64,000 nt of DNA from Pseudo-nitzschia pungens (Eukaryota; Bacillariophyta; Bacillariophyceae; Bacillariales; Bacillariaceae), in assembly GCA_037355855.1 (NCBI GenBank), contig CM074764.1, forward strand, positions 4,464,001 to 4,528,000, given 5' to 3'. The translations under genes were made by a program, and so were the position numbers. The notes below the pieces were generated by a model, which saw only the letters and a program-made list of their open reading frames with translations, was not told the DNA's origin and did not search any database. This document shows positions 12,901-22,204 of the stretch, one piece after another. Position 1 is the first letter of the stretch, and each line of letters opens with the position of its first letter.

Positions 12901-15900
12901 GAATCCACTCCGTGATGTCATCAACATCAGCTTTCCTGTCTTCTGGAGATCTTCTCTTCACTGGAACAGAAGGAACCTTGTCAAACCCAACAGGCTTGTC
13001 CTCCTCCACATCTGGAACAGGCGAAACATTGTTGGATCTCATCCAGTTCAAAACACCCTCCAGGTCCTTGGCTCTGTCCTCAGGACTTTGCTTCTTCTTG
13101 GAAGGAAGCATCTGATCGATGGCATCGAACTCATCCGTAGGGCTGGTAGCAGGCTTCGCTGGGTTTGCCCTGACGAATCCACTCCGTGATGTCATCAACA
13201 TCAGCTTTCCTGTCTTCTGGAGATCTTCTCTTCACTGGAACAGAAGGAACCTTGTCAAACCCAACAGGCTTGTCCTCCTCCACATCTGGAACAGGCGAAA
13301 CATTGTTGGATCTCATCCAGTTCAAAACACCCTCCAGGTCCTTGGCTCTGTCCTCAGGACTTTGCTTCTTCTTGGAAGGAAGCATCTGATCGATGGCATC
13401 GAACTCATCCGTAGGGCTGGTAGCAGGCTTCGCTGGGTTTGCCCTGACGAATCCACTCCGTGATGTCATCAACATCAGCTTTCCTGTCTTCTGGAGATCT
13501 TCTCTTCACTGGAACAGAAGGAACCTTGTCAAACCCAACAGGCTTGTCCTCCTCCACATCTGGAACAGGCGAAACATTGTTGGATCTCATCCAGTTCAAA
13601 ACACCCTCCAGGTCCTTGGCTCTGTCCTCAGGACTTTGCTTCTTCTTGGAAGGAAGCATCTGATCGATGGCATCGAACTCATCCGTAGGGCTGCCAGGCT
13701 TCTCGCTGGGTTTGCCCTGACGAATCCACTCCGTGATGTCATCAACATCAGCTTTCCTGTCTTCTGGAGATCTTCTCTTCACTGGAACAGAAGGAACCTT
13801 GTCAAACCCAACAGGCTTGTCCTCCTCCACATCTGGAACAGGCGAAACATTGTTGGATCTCATCCAGTTCAAAACACCCTCCAGGTCCTTGGCTCTGTCC
13901 TCAGGACTTTGCTTCTTCTTGGAAGGAAGCATCTGATCGATGGCATCGAACTCATCCGTAGGGCTGGTAGCAGGCTTGCTGGGTTTGCCCTGACGAATCC
14001 ACTCCGTGATGTCATCAACATCAGCTTTCCTGTCTTCTGGAGATCTTCTCTTCACTGGAACAGAAGGAACCTTGTCAAACCCAACAGGCTTGTCCTCCTC
14101 CACATCTGGAACAGGCGAAACATTGTTGGATCTCATCCAGTTCAAAACACCCTCCAGGTCCTTGGCTCTGTCCTCAGGACTTTGCTTCTTCTTGGAAGGA
14201 AGCATCTGATCGATGGCATCGAACTCATCCGTAGGGCTGCCAGGCTTCTCGCTGGGTTTGCCCTGACGAATCCACTCCGTGATGTCATCAACATCAGCTT
14301 TCCTGTCTTCTGGAGATCTTCTCTTCACTGGAACAGAAGGAACCTTGTCAAACCCAACAGGCTTGTCCTCCTCCACATCTGGAACAGGCGAAACATTGTT
14401 GGATCTCATCCAGTTCAAAACACCCTCCAGGTCCTTGGCTCTGTCCTCAGGACTTTGCTTCTTCTTGGAAGGAAGCATCTGATCGATGGCATCGAACTCA
14501 TCCGTAGGGCTGGTAGCAGGCTTCGCTGGGTTTGCCCTGACGAATCCACTCCGTGATGTCATCAACATCAGCTTTCCTGTCTTCTGGAGATCTTCTCTTC
14601 ACTGGAACAGAAGGAACCTTGTCAAACCCAACAGGCTTGTCCTCCTCCACATCTGGAACAGGCGAAACATTGTTGGATCTCATCCAGTTCAAAACACCCT
14701 CCAGGTCCTTGGCTCTGTCCTCAGGACTTTGCTTCTTCTTGGAAGGAAGCATCTGATCGATGGCATCGAACTCATCCGTAGGGCTGGTAGCAGGCTTCGC
14801 TGGGTTTGCCCTGACGAATCCACTCCGTGATGTCATCAACATCAGCTTTCCTGTCTTCTGGAGATCTTCTCTTCACTGGAACAGAAGGAACCTTGTCAAA
14901 CCCAACAGGCTTGTCCTCCTCCACATCTGGAACAGGCGAAACATTGTTGGATCTCATCCAGTTCAAAACACCCTCCAGGTCCTTGGCTCTGTCCTCAGGA
15001 CTTTGCTTCTTCTTGGAAGGAAGCATCTGATCGATGGCATCGAACTCATCCGTAGGGCTGGTAGCAGGCTTCTCGCTGGGTTTGCCCTGACGAATCCACT
15101 CCGTGATGTCATCAACATCAGCTTTCCTGTCTTCTGGAGATCTTCTCTTCACTGGAACAGAAGGAACCTTGTCAAACCCAACAGGCTTGTCCTCCTCCAC
15201 ATCTGGAACAGGCGAAACATTGTTGGATCTCATCCAGTTCAAAACACCCTCCAGGTCCTTGGCTCTGTCCTCAGGACTTTGCTTCTTCTTGGAAGGAAGC
15301 ATCTGATCGATGGCATCGAACTCATCCGTAGGGCTGGCCAGGCTTCTCGCTGGGTTTGCCCTGACGAATCCACTCCGTGATGTCATCAACATCAGCTTTC
15401 CTGTCTTCTGGAGATCTTCTCTTCACTGGAACAGAAGGAACCTTGTCAAACCCAACAGGCTTGTCCTCCTCCACATCTGGAACAGGCGAAACATTGTTGG
15501 ATCTCATCCAGTTCAAAACACCCTCCAGGTCCTTGGCTCTGTCCTCAGGACTTTGCTTCTTCTTGGAAGGAAGCATCTGATCGATGGCATCGAACTCATC
15601 CGTAGGGCTGGTAGCAGGCTTGCTGGGTTTGCCCTGACGAATCCACTCCGTGATGTCATCAACATCAGCTTTCCTGTCTTCTGGAGATCTTCTCTTCACT
15701 GGAACAGAAGGAACCTTGTCAAACCCAACAGGCTTGTCCTCCTCCACATCTGGAACAGGCGAAACATTGTTGGATCTCATCCAGTTCAAAACACCCTCCA
15801 GGTCCTTGGCTCTGTCCTCAGGACTTTGCTTCTTCTTGGAAGGAAGCATCTGATCGATGGCATCGAACTCATCCGTAGGGCTGCCAGGCTTCTCGCTGGG

Positions 15901-18246
15901 TTTGCCCTGACGAATCCACTCCGTGATGTCATCAACATCAGCTTTCCTGTCTTCTGGAGATCTTCTCTTCACTGGAACAGAAGGAACCTTGTCAAACCCA
16001 ACAGGCTTGTCCTCCTCCACATCTGGAACAGGCGAAACATTGTTGGATCTCATCCAGTTCAAAACACCCTCCAGGTCCTTGGCTCTGTCCTCAGGACTTT
16101 GCTTCTTCTTGGAAGGAAGCATCTGATCGATGGCATCGAACTCATCCGTAGGGCTGGTAGCAGGCTTGCTGGGTTTGCCCTGACGAATCCACTCCGTGAT
16201 GTCATCAACATCAGCTTTCCTGTCTTCTGGAGATCTTCTCTTCACTGGAACAGAAGGAACCTTGTCAAACCCAACAGGCTTGTCCTCCTCCACATCTGGA
16301 ACAGGCGAAACATTGTTGGATCTCATCCAGTTCAAAACACCCTCCAGGTCCTTGGCTCTGTCCTCAGGACTTTGCTTCTTCTTGGAAGGAAGCATCTGAT
16401 CGATGGCATCGAACTCATCCGTAGGGCTGCCAGGCTTCTCGCTGGGTTTGCCCTGACGAATCCACTCCGTGATGTCATCAACATCAGCTTTCCTGTCTTC
16501 TGGAGATCTTCTCTTCACTGGAACAGAAGGAACCTTGTCAAACCCAACAGGCTTGTCCTCCTCCACATCTGGAACAGGCGAAACATTGTTGGATCTCATC
16601 CAGTTCAAAACACCCTCCAGGTCCTTGGCTCTGTCCTCAGGACTTTGCTTCTTCTTGGAAGGAAGCATCTGATCGATGGCATCGAACTCATCCGTAGGGC
16701 TGGTAGCAGGCTTGCTGGGTTTGCCCTGACGAATCCACTCCGTGATGTCATCAACATCAGCTTTCCTGTCTTCTGGAGATCTTCTCTTCACTGGAACAGA
16801 AGGAACCTTGTCAAACCCAACAGGCTTGTCCTCCTCCACATCTGGAACAGGCGAAACATTGTTGGATCTCATCCAGTTCAAAACACCCTCCAGGTCCTTG
16901 GCTCTGTCCTCAGGACTTTGCTTCTTCTTGGAAGGAAGCATCTGATCGATGGCATCGAACTCATCCGTAGGGCTGGTAGCAGGCTTGCTGGGTTTGCCCT
17001 GACGAATCCACTCCGTGATGTCATCAACATCAGCTTTCCTGTCTTCTGGAGATCTTCTCTTCACTGGAACAGAAGGAACCTTGTCAAACCCAACAGGCTT
17101 GTCCTCCTCCACATCTGGAACAGGCGAAACATTGTTGGATCTCATCCAGTTCAAAACACCCTCCAGGTCCTTGGCTCTGTCCTCAGGACTTTGCTTCTTC
17201 TTGGAAGGAAGCATCTGATCGATGGCATCGAACTCATCCGTAGGGCTGGCCAGGCTTCTCGCTGGGTTTGCCCTGACGAATCCACTCCGTGATGTCATCA
17301 ACATCAGCTTTCCTGTCTTCTGGAGATCTTCTCTTCACTGGAACAGAAGGAACCTTGTCAAACCCAACAGGCTTGTCCTCCTCCACATCTGGAACAGGCG
17401 AAACATTGTTGGATCTCATCCAGTTCAAAACACCCTCCAGGTCCTTGGCTCTGTCCTCAGGACTTTGCTTCTTCTTGGAAGGAAGCATCTGATCGATGGC
17501 ATCGAACTCATCCGTAGGGCTGGTAGCAGGCTTGCTGGGTTTGCCCTGACGAATCCACTCCGTGATGTCATCAACATCAGCTTTCCTGTCTTCTGGAGAT
17601 CTTCTCTTCACTGGAACAGAAGGAACCTTGTCAAACCCAACAGGCTTGTCCTCCTCCACATCTGGAACAGGCGAAACATTGTTGGATCTCATCCAGTTCA
17701 AAACACCCTCCAGGTCCTTGGCTCTGTCCTCAGGACTTTGCTTCTTCTTGGAAGGAAGCATCTGATCGATGGCATCGAACTCATCCGTAGGGCTGCCAGG
17801 CTTCTCGCTGGGTTTGCCCTGACGAATCCACTCCGTGATGTCATCAACATCAGCTTTCCTGTCTTCTGGAGATCTTCTCTTCACTGGAACAGAAGGACCT
17901 TGTCAAACCCAACAGGCTTGTCCCTCCTCCACATCTGGAACAGGCGAAACATTGTTGTCGGATCTCATCCAGTTCAAAACACCCTCCAGGTCCTTGGCTC
18001 TGTCCTCAGGACTTTTGCTTCTTCTTGGAAGGAAGCATCTGATCGATGCATCGAACTCATCCGTAGGGCTGGTAGCCAGGGGGTAGGCTTCTCGCTGGGT
18101 TTGCCCTGACGAATCCACTCCGTGATGTCATCAACATCAGCTTTCCTGTCTTCTGGAGATCTTCTCTTCACTGGAACAGAAGGAACCTTGTCAAACCCAA
18201 CAGGCTTGTCTCCTCCACATCTGGAACAGGCGAAACATTGTTGGAT
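1..18246 (-). CDS. Giant tandem-repeat protein, partial at both ends
   Basis: I do not recognise a family. The minus strand encodes a long repeat protein. From about 5,480 down to 1 the frame is open without a stop (over 1,800 codons) and it leaves the window, so the C-terminus is not seen. The repeat is about 45 residues with a core such as SPEDRAKDLEGVLNWMR: an SPE-x-R start, an acidic helix ending in W-(M/I/L)-R, then a proline/acid linker ending in FD-x-I-D-x-(M/L)-LP-x-K. Two unlike half-repeats (cores SPEDRAKDLEGVLNWMRSNN and SPEDRKADVDDITEWIRQGK) make a 91-residue unit. The minus frame is judged the coding one because only there do the diverged units at 1,000-2,350 keep the same protein pattern. 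No membrane segment or signal is visible in the repeats. Above 5,480 the frame breaks at many unit junctions, probably from assembly error. The N-terminus lies in or beyond the gap. A structural, adhesive or scaffold role is only a guess. Confidence 0.75.
986..2351 (-). repeat. Diverged copies of the same coding repeat
   Basis: There is no strong DNA-level periodicity here, but the minus-strand translation shows roughly ten degenerate half-repeats, for example APEDRAEEIEGVLHWMRQNN and SPENRAKEIEQVFTWLRENN. They hold the SPE/APE-x-R, W-x-R and ID-x-LLP positions while most other residues vary. This block looks older than the near-identical arrays on either side and is the best evidence that the minus strand is under protein-level constraint. 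Confidence 0.8.
2352..18246 (-). repeat. Homogenised 273-bp tandem array, 58 units
   Basis: The landmark ATGTCATCAACATCAGCTTT recurs 58 times from 2,518 to 18,122. Of the 57 spacings, 34 are 273 bp, 17 are 274, three are 275, two are 276 and the last is 287. Apart from about 20 bases at one junction, the units appear identical through about 17,880. Two clean junction forms exist: GCTGCCAGGCTTCTCGCTGG and GCTGGTAGCAGGCTTGCTGG, encoding KPSEKPG-SPT and KPSKPAT-SPT. A third in-frame form, three bases longer, encodes KPSEKPAT-SPT. The array continues into the assembly gap, so the true copy number is unknown. Confidence 0.95.
17885..18246. other. Error-rich repeat units beside the gap
   Basis: The last one and a half units carry several single-base and short indels inside an otherwise invariant sequence: a lost A near 17,897, an extra C near 17,923, an extra TCG near 17,957, an extra T in the run near 18,014, a lost G near 18,046, and a longer junction near 18,075-18,085. 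They sit next to a scaffold gap. Poorly polished long-read consensus is the simplest explanation, although real decay at the array edge is possible. Confidence 0.6.
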
Positions 18247-18746
18247 NNNNNNNNNNNNNNNNNNNNNNNNNNNNNNNNNNNNNNNNNNNNNNNNNNNNNN
18301 NNNNNNNNNNNNNNNNNNNNNNNNNNNNNNNNNNNNNNNNNNNNNNNNNNNNNNNNNNNNNNNNNNNNNNNNNNNNNNNNNNNNNNNNNNNNNNNNNNNN
18401 NNNNNNNNNNNNNNNNNNNNNNNNNNNNNNNNNNNNNNNNNNNNNNNNNNNNNNNNNNNNNNNNNNNNNNNNNNNNNNNNNNNNNNNNNNNNNNNNNNNN
18501 NNNNNNNNNNNNNNNNNNNNNNNNNNNNNNNNNNNNNNNNNNNNNNNNNNNNNNNNNNNNNNNNNNNNNNNNNNNNNNNNNNNNNNNNNNNNNNNNNNNN
18601 NNNNNNNNNNNNNNNNNNNNNNNNNNNNNNNNNNNNNNNNNNNNNNNNNNNNNNNNNNNNNNNNNNNNNNNNNNNNNNNNNNNNNNNNNNNNNNNNNNNN
18701 NNNNNNNNNNNNNNNNNNNNNNNNNNNNNNNNNNNNNNNNNNNNNN
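18247..18746. other. Assembly gap of exactly 500 N
   Basis: There are five hundred consecutive undetermined bases. The round number suggests a placeholder length rather than a measured distance. The left side is still inside the repeat array; the right side is unique sequence, so more units and possibly the 5' end of the repeat gene are missing. A minus-strand ATG at 18,752-18,754 runs straight into the gap and could be the start codon, but nothing confirms it. Confidence 0.95.
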
Positions 18747-19058
18747 AAGTCCATTGACGGACGGCACTGCTCGTACTAATTAATGATAATAGAGGTAATA
18801 CTAATTGTTACTATCGATGCCAAAGCAAAGTTTGTGAAAGGACCGGACCTTGGCGCTTCAACTTACGAAGGCAGAGACGACAATGAGAAGAGACGCGAGT
18901 TCAGTGAATCCCAGAATCATCGTCAACATAAACGAAACCTGCCCATCACTCTCGATCTCCCCATCCATCACGTTCGACGACATCGGGATTCAGCGCAGAC
19001 TCCGAATCTCGAGAGAGTGATCACAGGACCTTCCACAGAGCTGTTATAGATTTACAAA
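18747..19058. other. Intergenic stretch right of the gap
   Basis: This is unique sequence between the gap and the next gene. Short open frames are present but have no recognisable protein character. It may hold the 5' region of the repeat gene (leftward) and the promoter of the gene at 19,059 (rightward). Confidence 0.4.
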
Positions 19059-20391
19059 ATGCTGCTCCGATGGATAGTTCGTCTAGAAAAGGCGATAGTG
19101 ACAGCAGTACTATTGTCGTACATGACATCCTACTCGATACAGAAGCAAAATTTCATTGGCGTTGCAGCTGCTGTTTCATTCGAAACGGAATCAATGATGG
19201 AAAACGGCGGGACAACAATGTCTCAAGAATGCCTGCCGAAGCGGCAGCGAAAAATAGAAGTCGAAGAAGTTTTCGTCGTCTGTGATCACCAAAACAACAA
19301 CGATGGGGAGGATGACAGGAGCGAGGACGGCAGCAACGAAGGTGACGATGACTTTGCTTACACCAATCGACCGTCTTGTCGAACGGGTGATTTGGGAAAA
19401 GTTGCGATTGGATGTGAGTCTTTCGCATTGTATTCGTTTCGTTTCAAGAAGCCAGCAAACCGTCTTTCGTCGTCGCGACTACACCGCAGGATCGTACGTC
19501 CGTGTGTGAACAGTCCTTTCTCGGTACACGTACCTTATACGTTTTGTTTTGTTGTCGATCGTTGCCATCACAGTTGCTGTGCGCAGTGAGTTGCCTTCCA
19601 ATTCGACCATTTTTGTTTCCGTTAAAACTCACTATTTTGGACGGAGTGCTACGATTCGAAACAGGACCGATCTTTGCAGTTTCTCAAATCTTGGTTACGT
19701 TAACGACGAGGACGGATCCTTTTACGACCCAAACAACAATGGCATCGATGGCAACGAGGACAGTGGTGACGGCGACGATGATGATAGTCTGAATGGCAAC
19801 GATTTGTGCCCGATACAGGCTGGTGTCCATTACATGCTCTTGGAATCATTCACGCTCGAAGAGCTGTCGTCGTCTCGGAAATCGTCCTGGCAGGAATTCA
19901 AACCCGATTTGACCGTGTCGTTTTACTTGGATGCCGACGACTCCACCCCGCTTATTGGGTGTGTGCAGACGGGCACAAAGGCGAAACAAGCACTGGCTCA
20001 GCGACGATCCAGGAACGGGATCATGGCATTGATTGCGAGCATCGTTTCATTGTTTGTGGTCTTTGGCCTCTGTCTCCACAATCAAAAGCAAAGAAGAAAA
20101 GCAAAGGCCCTGTTACAAAACAACCGCGTGGCGTCCATGATCCGACGATACAATTATCGGCGGAGCAATACCAATGGCTCGTCGTCTGGATTTGTCATGA
20201 TGGGATCGAGCATTCCGCGAAGAGCTTCGGAGAATGACCTTGTTGTTCGTGGGGGTCCTTCATTCAACAACAACAACAACAACAGCAACAATAGCAACAG
20301 CAGCAGGAGTTTCAACCACGATCGCTCGAATTATCAACAACCCGTTCCACCGCGTGATCCCCCACCACCTTGGGCAAATCAACATTTGTAA
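19059..20391 (+). CDS. Unknown single-pass membrane protein, 2 exons
   Basis: I do not recognise the family. Two exons are inferred: 19,059-19,413 and 19,574-20,391, with a 160-bp intron (donor GTGAGT, acceptor CACAG). The splice joins the frames as ...GKVAIGFAVRSELPSNS and removes a stop-bounded tail. The N-terminus has a hydrophobic segment around residues 12-40 that could be a signal peptide. A luminal or extracellular part follows, with acidic Asn/Asp/Gly-rich stretches and scattered cysteines. One strong membrane segment (GIMALIASIVSLFVVFGLCL) is followed at once by basic residues, giving type I topology. The cytoplasmic tail is rich in Arg, Ser and Asn and ends in a proline-rich PPRDPPPPWANQHL. 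Membrane placement is fairly sure; function is unknown. Confidence 0.6.
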
Positions 20392-20676
20392 AAAAAATTG
20401 GTATGCCGTGTCGTGAAAAGTGGATCCAATGCAAACACAATTCTTTCACGGATCACATCTCATAGAGATTGCTAGAATAACTTTTATTTCAGCACCGCCA
20501 CGGCATTTTCAACTGGAGCTGTAAGCTACTAGGAATGCGCATCAATGAGTCACTCTCGCTTGCGCTAGAACAGCGCATGGTTTAGTCGCGAAAATTGATT
20601 GCAGAAACGGTTGAAAAAAGTCGTTGTCCCATACTGCTCTATCAAACAGTTGCCTTGGTTAATGTTACAGCATCGG

Positions 20677-21333
20677 TCATTTCAATTCATGCAGTAGTGC
20701 CAAGAGCTTGGCCGCTTCATTAGCGGCTTCTATGTAGTCATCAAGAGCTTTTCGTGCATTGCTTTGCGCTACTTTCAGTTCCCGCGCCGTAAAATATCCA
20801 CCAAACAATTTGATTGGATCTGTCCGAAGAATCCTTTCCTCCTCATCCTCGTCATCTAGATCTTCTTCTCGTATCATAGTCCAGGAAGATGAAGGGCTTG
20901 TTGCTTCGTTCTTATCAGTCTTCTTTCGCTGTCGTATTCCGGTATCGGTTTCCGGACTTTCGGATGGAATCGTTGATTCCTTAGCCTCTTTGGATTTTTC
21001 GATTTCCAATAGGATATTGCGCACTTTCCATTTGGGAGGAGATTTCATTGTCGTCCTGCTCGACTCATCTTTGACTGTATCCTCGTCTACCAAGTCAACT
21101 GCATCGTTGTCGTCACTAGTGCCATCAACAACACGCAGTTGGGCCCGTAATTCCTCTCGCAACAACTCCGCGGTGTATGCCGTAGTAGAGTCGACCCCAA
21201 TTATACCGCTGCGGACATTGCGACGAGACTTTGTCAGTTGCCACATGCAAGATTTCAGTTCGTCGTGGGCTTTCTCCGAGGCATCGGCATAGTCTTGCAA
21301 ATGGCCCAATGCCGTGAACGCCTTCGATGCCAT
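20677..21333 (-). CDS. VMA22: VMA22/CCDC115-like V-ATPase assembly factor
   Basis: This is a 218-residue single-exon protein. It resembles the Vma22/CCDC115 family, endoplasmic-reticulum factors needed to assemble the membrane V0 sector of the vacuolar H+-ATPase. The N-terminal 50 residues form a helix with a Trp-x-Leu-x-(K)-x-R pattern (MWQLTKSRRNVRSG) that fits the family's first conserved block. A charged, low-complexity linker (about 70-165) follows. The C-terminal block DPIKLFGGYFTARELKVAQS then a helix with YIEAANEAAKLLALL matches the family's DP-x-x-WFG...LR-x-AQ...AN pattern, with Leu where the Trp usually is. Length is close to animal CCDC115. It converges on the gene at 19,059 and diverges from the PheRS gene. 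The call rests on these two blocks. Confidence 0.65.
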   Translation of the reverse strand: MASKAFTALGHLQDYADASEKAHDELKSCMWQLTKSRRNVRSGIIGVDSTTAYTAELLREELRAQLRVVDGTSDDNDAVDLVDEDTVKDESSRTTMKSPPKWKVRNILLEIEKSKEAKESTIPSESPETDTGIRQRKKTDKNEATSPSSSWTMIREEDLDDEDEEERILRTDPIKLFGGYFTARELKVAQSNARKALDDYIEAANEAAKLLALLHELK

Positions 21334-22204
21334 CTTTGGTTTGATGATTTTCTTTCCGTGTTCCAGCTAGTGTAGAATGCGGGGTTGGTGAAAAAAATTA
21401 CTCGGGGTTTTGCTTTGTTCGCAAGGCAAAGTGTGTGGACAACAAGTAATAAGGATGAAGCTTGCCACCGGTTGCAACTCCCATGTACCGTATCCGCAAT
21501 CGAACGAACCGATAATCTCGAATCTCGATTCAGGATGGGATTTTAATATTGTTTTCGTTGGTGCCGCGAATAATTCGAATTTTTGAAAATCGGGCCCGAA
21601 AATTAGCTTACCGGTAATCTTACCGTACCGGTAAGATTACGAAAACAGGTTCGTAACTTACTCGTAACGAGTAAATCTTACTAGCTCTGCCCTCGGACCG
21701 GACAGGGAGCGGTGTGCCGTATTACCTACCGTAAGATTAACTAGAGGAAAAAGGTAAAAGTATGATGTAAAACATGGAATATCGTACTGATAGTACAACA
21801 AAAGCGTATGGGACATATCCATTGAAGATATCCTACATATTTCGATTACCGATTACCTATCCAAGCATTGTGCAAGAAGAAGACGAGCAACGGAAGGACC
21901 AATTAGATCTTTGACACTTACTAACAATCGCGATTTGAATTTCAAAGTGAAATTCCATATTCCATTTCTAGGAGATTCGTGTTTGGGACTGTCGAGCTTT
22001 TCACGTGGAACAACGCGAGAGGGATTGCCCAATTGCTTCCCCCTCCAAAATAGACATTGGAATGTTTTGTTGTACGAGTTCAATTCACATCGCTTATCGC
22101 TTCATCGCTTCATCCGGAGTAAACAAAGCTGCGTCAAGTTCAAACCCTCCTCGACGGAGCATTCAATCTAATAGAGCCCTCCTTATCGAATTGGAACAAA
22201 GAAA
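21334..22204. promoter_or_regulatory. Divergent intergenic region with TACCGGTAA words
   Basis: This is the shared upstream region of the VMA22-like gene (leftward) and the PheRS beta gene (rightward). Around 21,600-21,745 it holds dense self-complementary words (TTACCGGTAA, CCGTACCGGTAAG, ACTCGTAACGAGTAA). Similar words recur in other intergenic regions of this window. No defined promoter element can be assigned, and open frames here have no protein character. Confidence 0.4.

Noticed and set aside
2352..18246. CRISPR-like array
   Set aside because: The units are contiguous 273-bp coding repeats with no unique spacers, and the genome is eukaryotic.
18783..19049. Short plus-strand frame right of the gap
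   Set aside because: No recognisable protein character; probably leader or promoter DNA.
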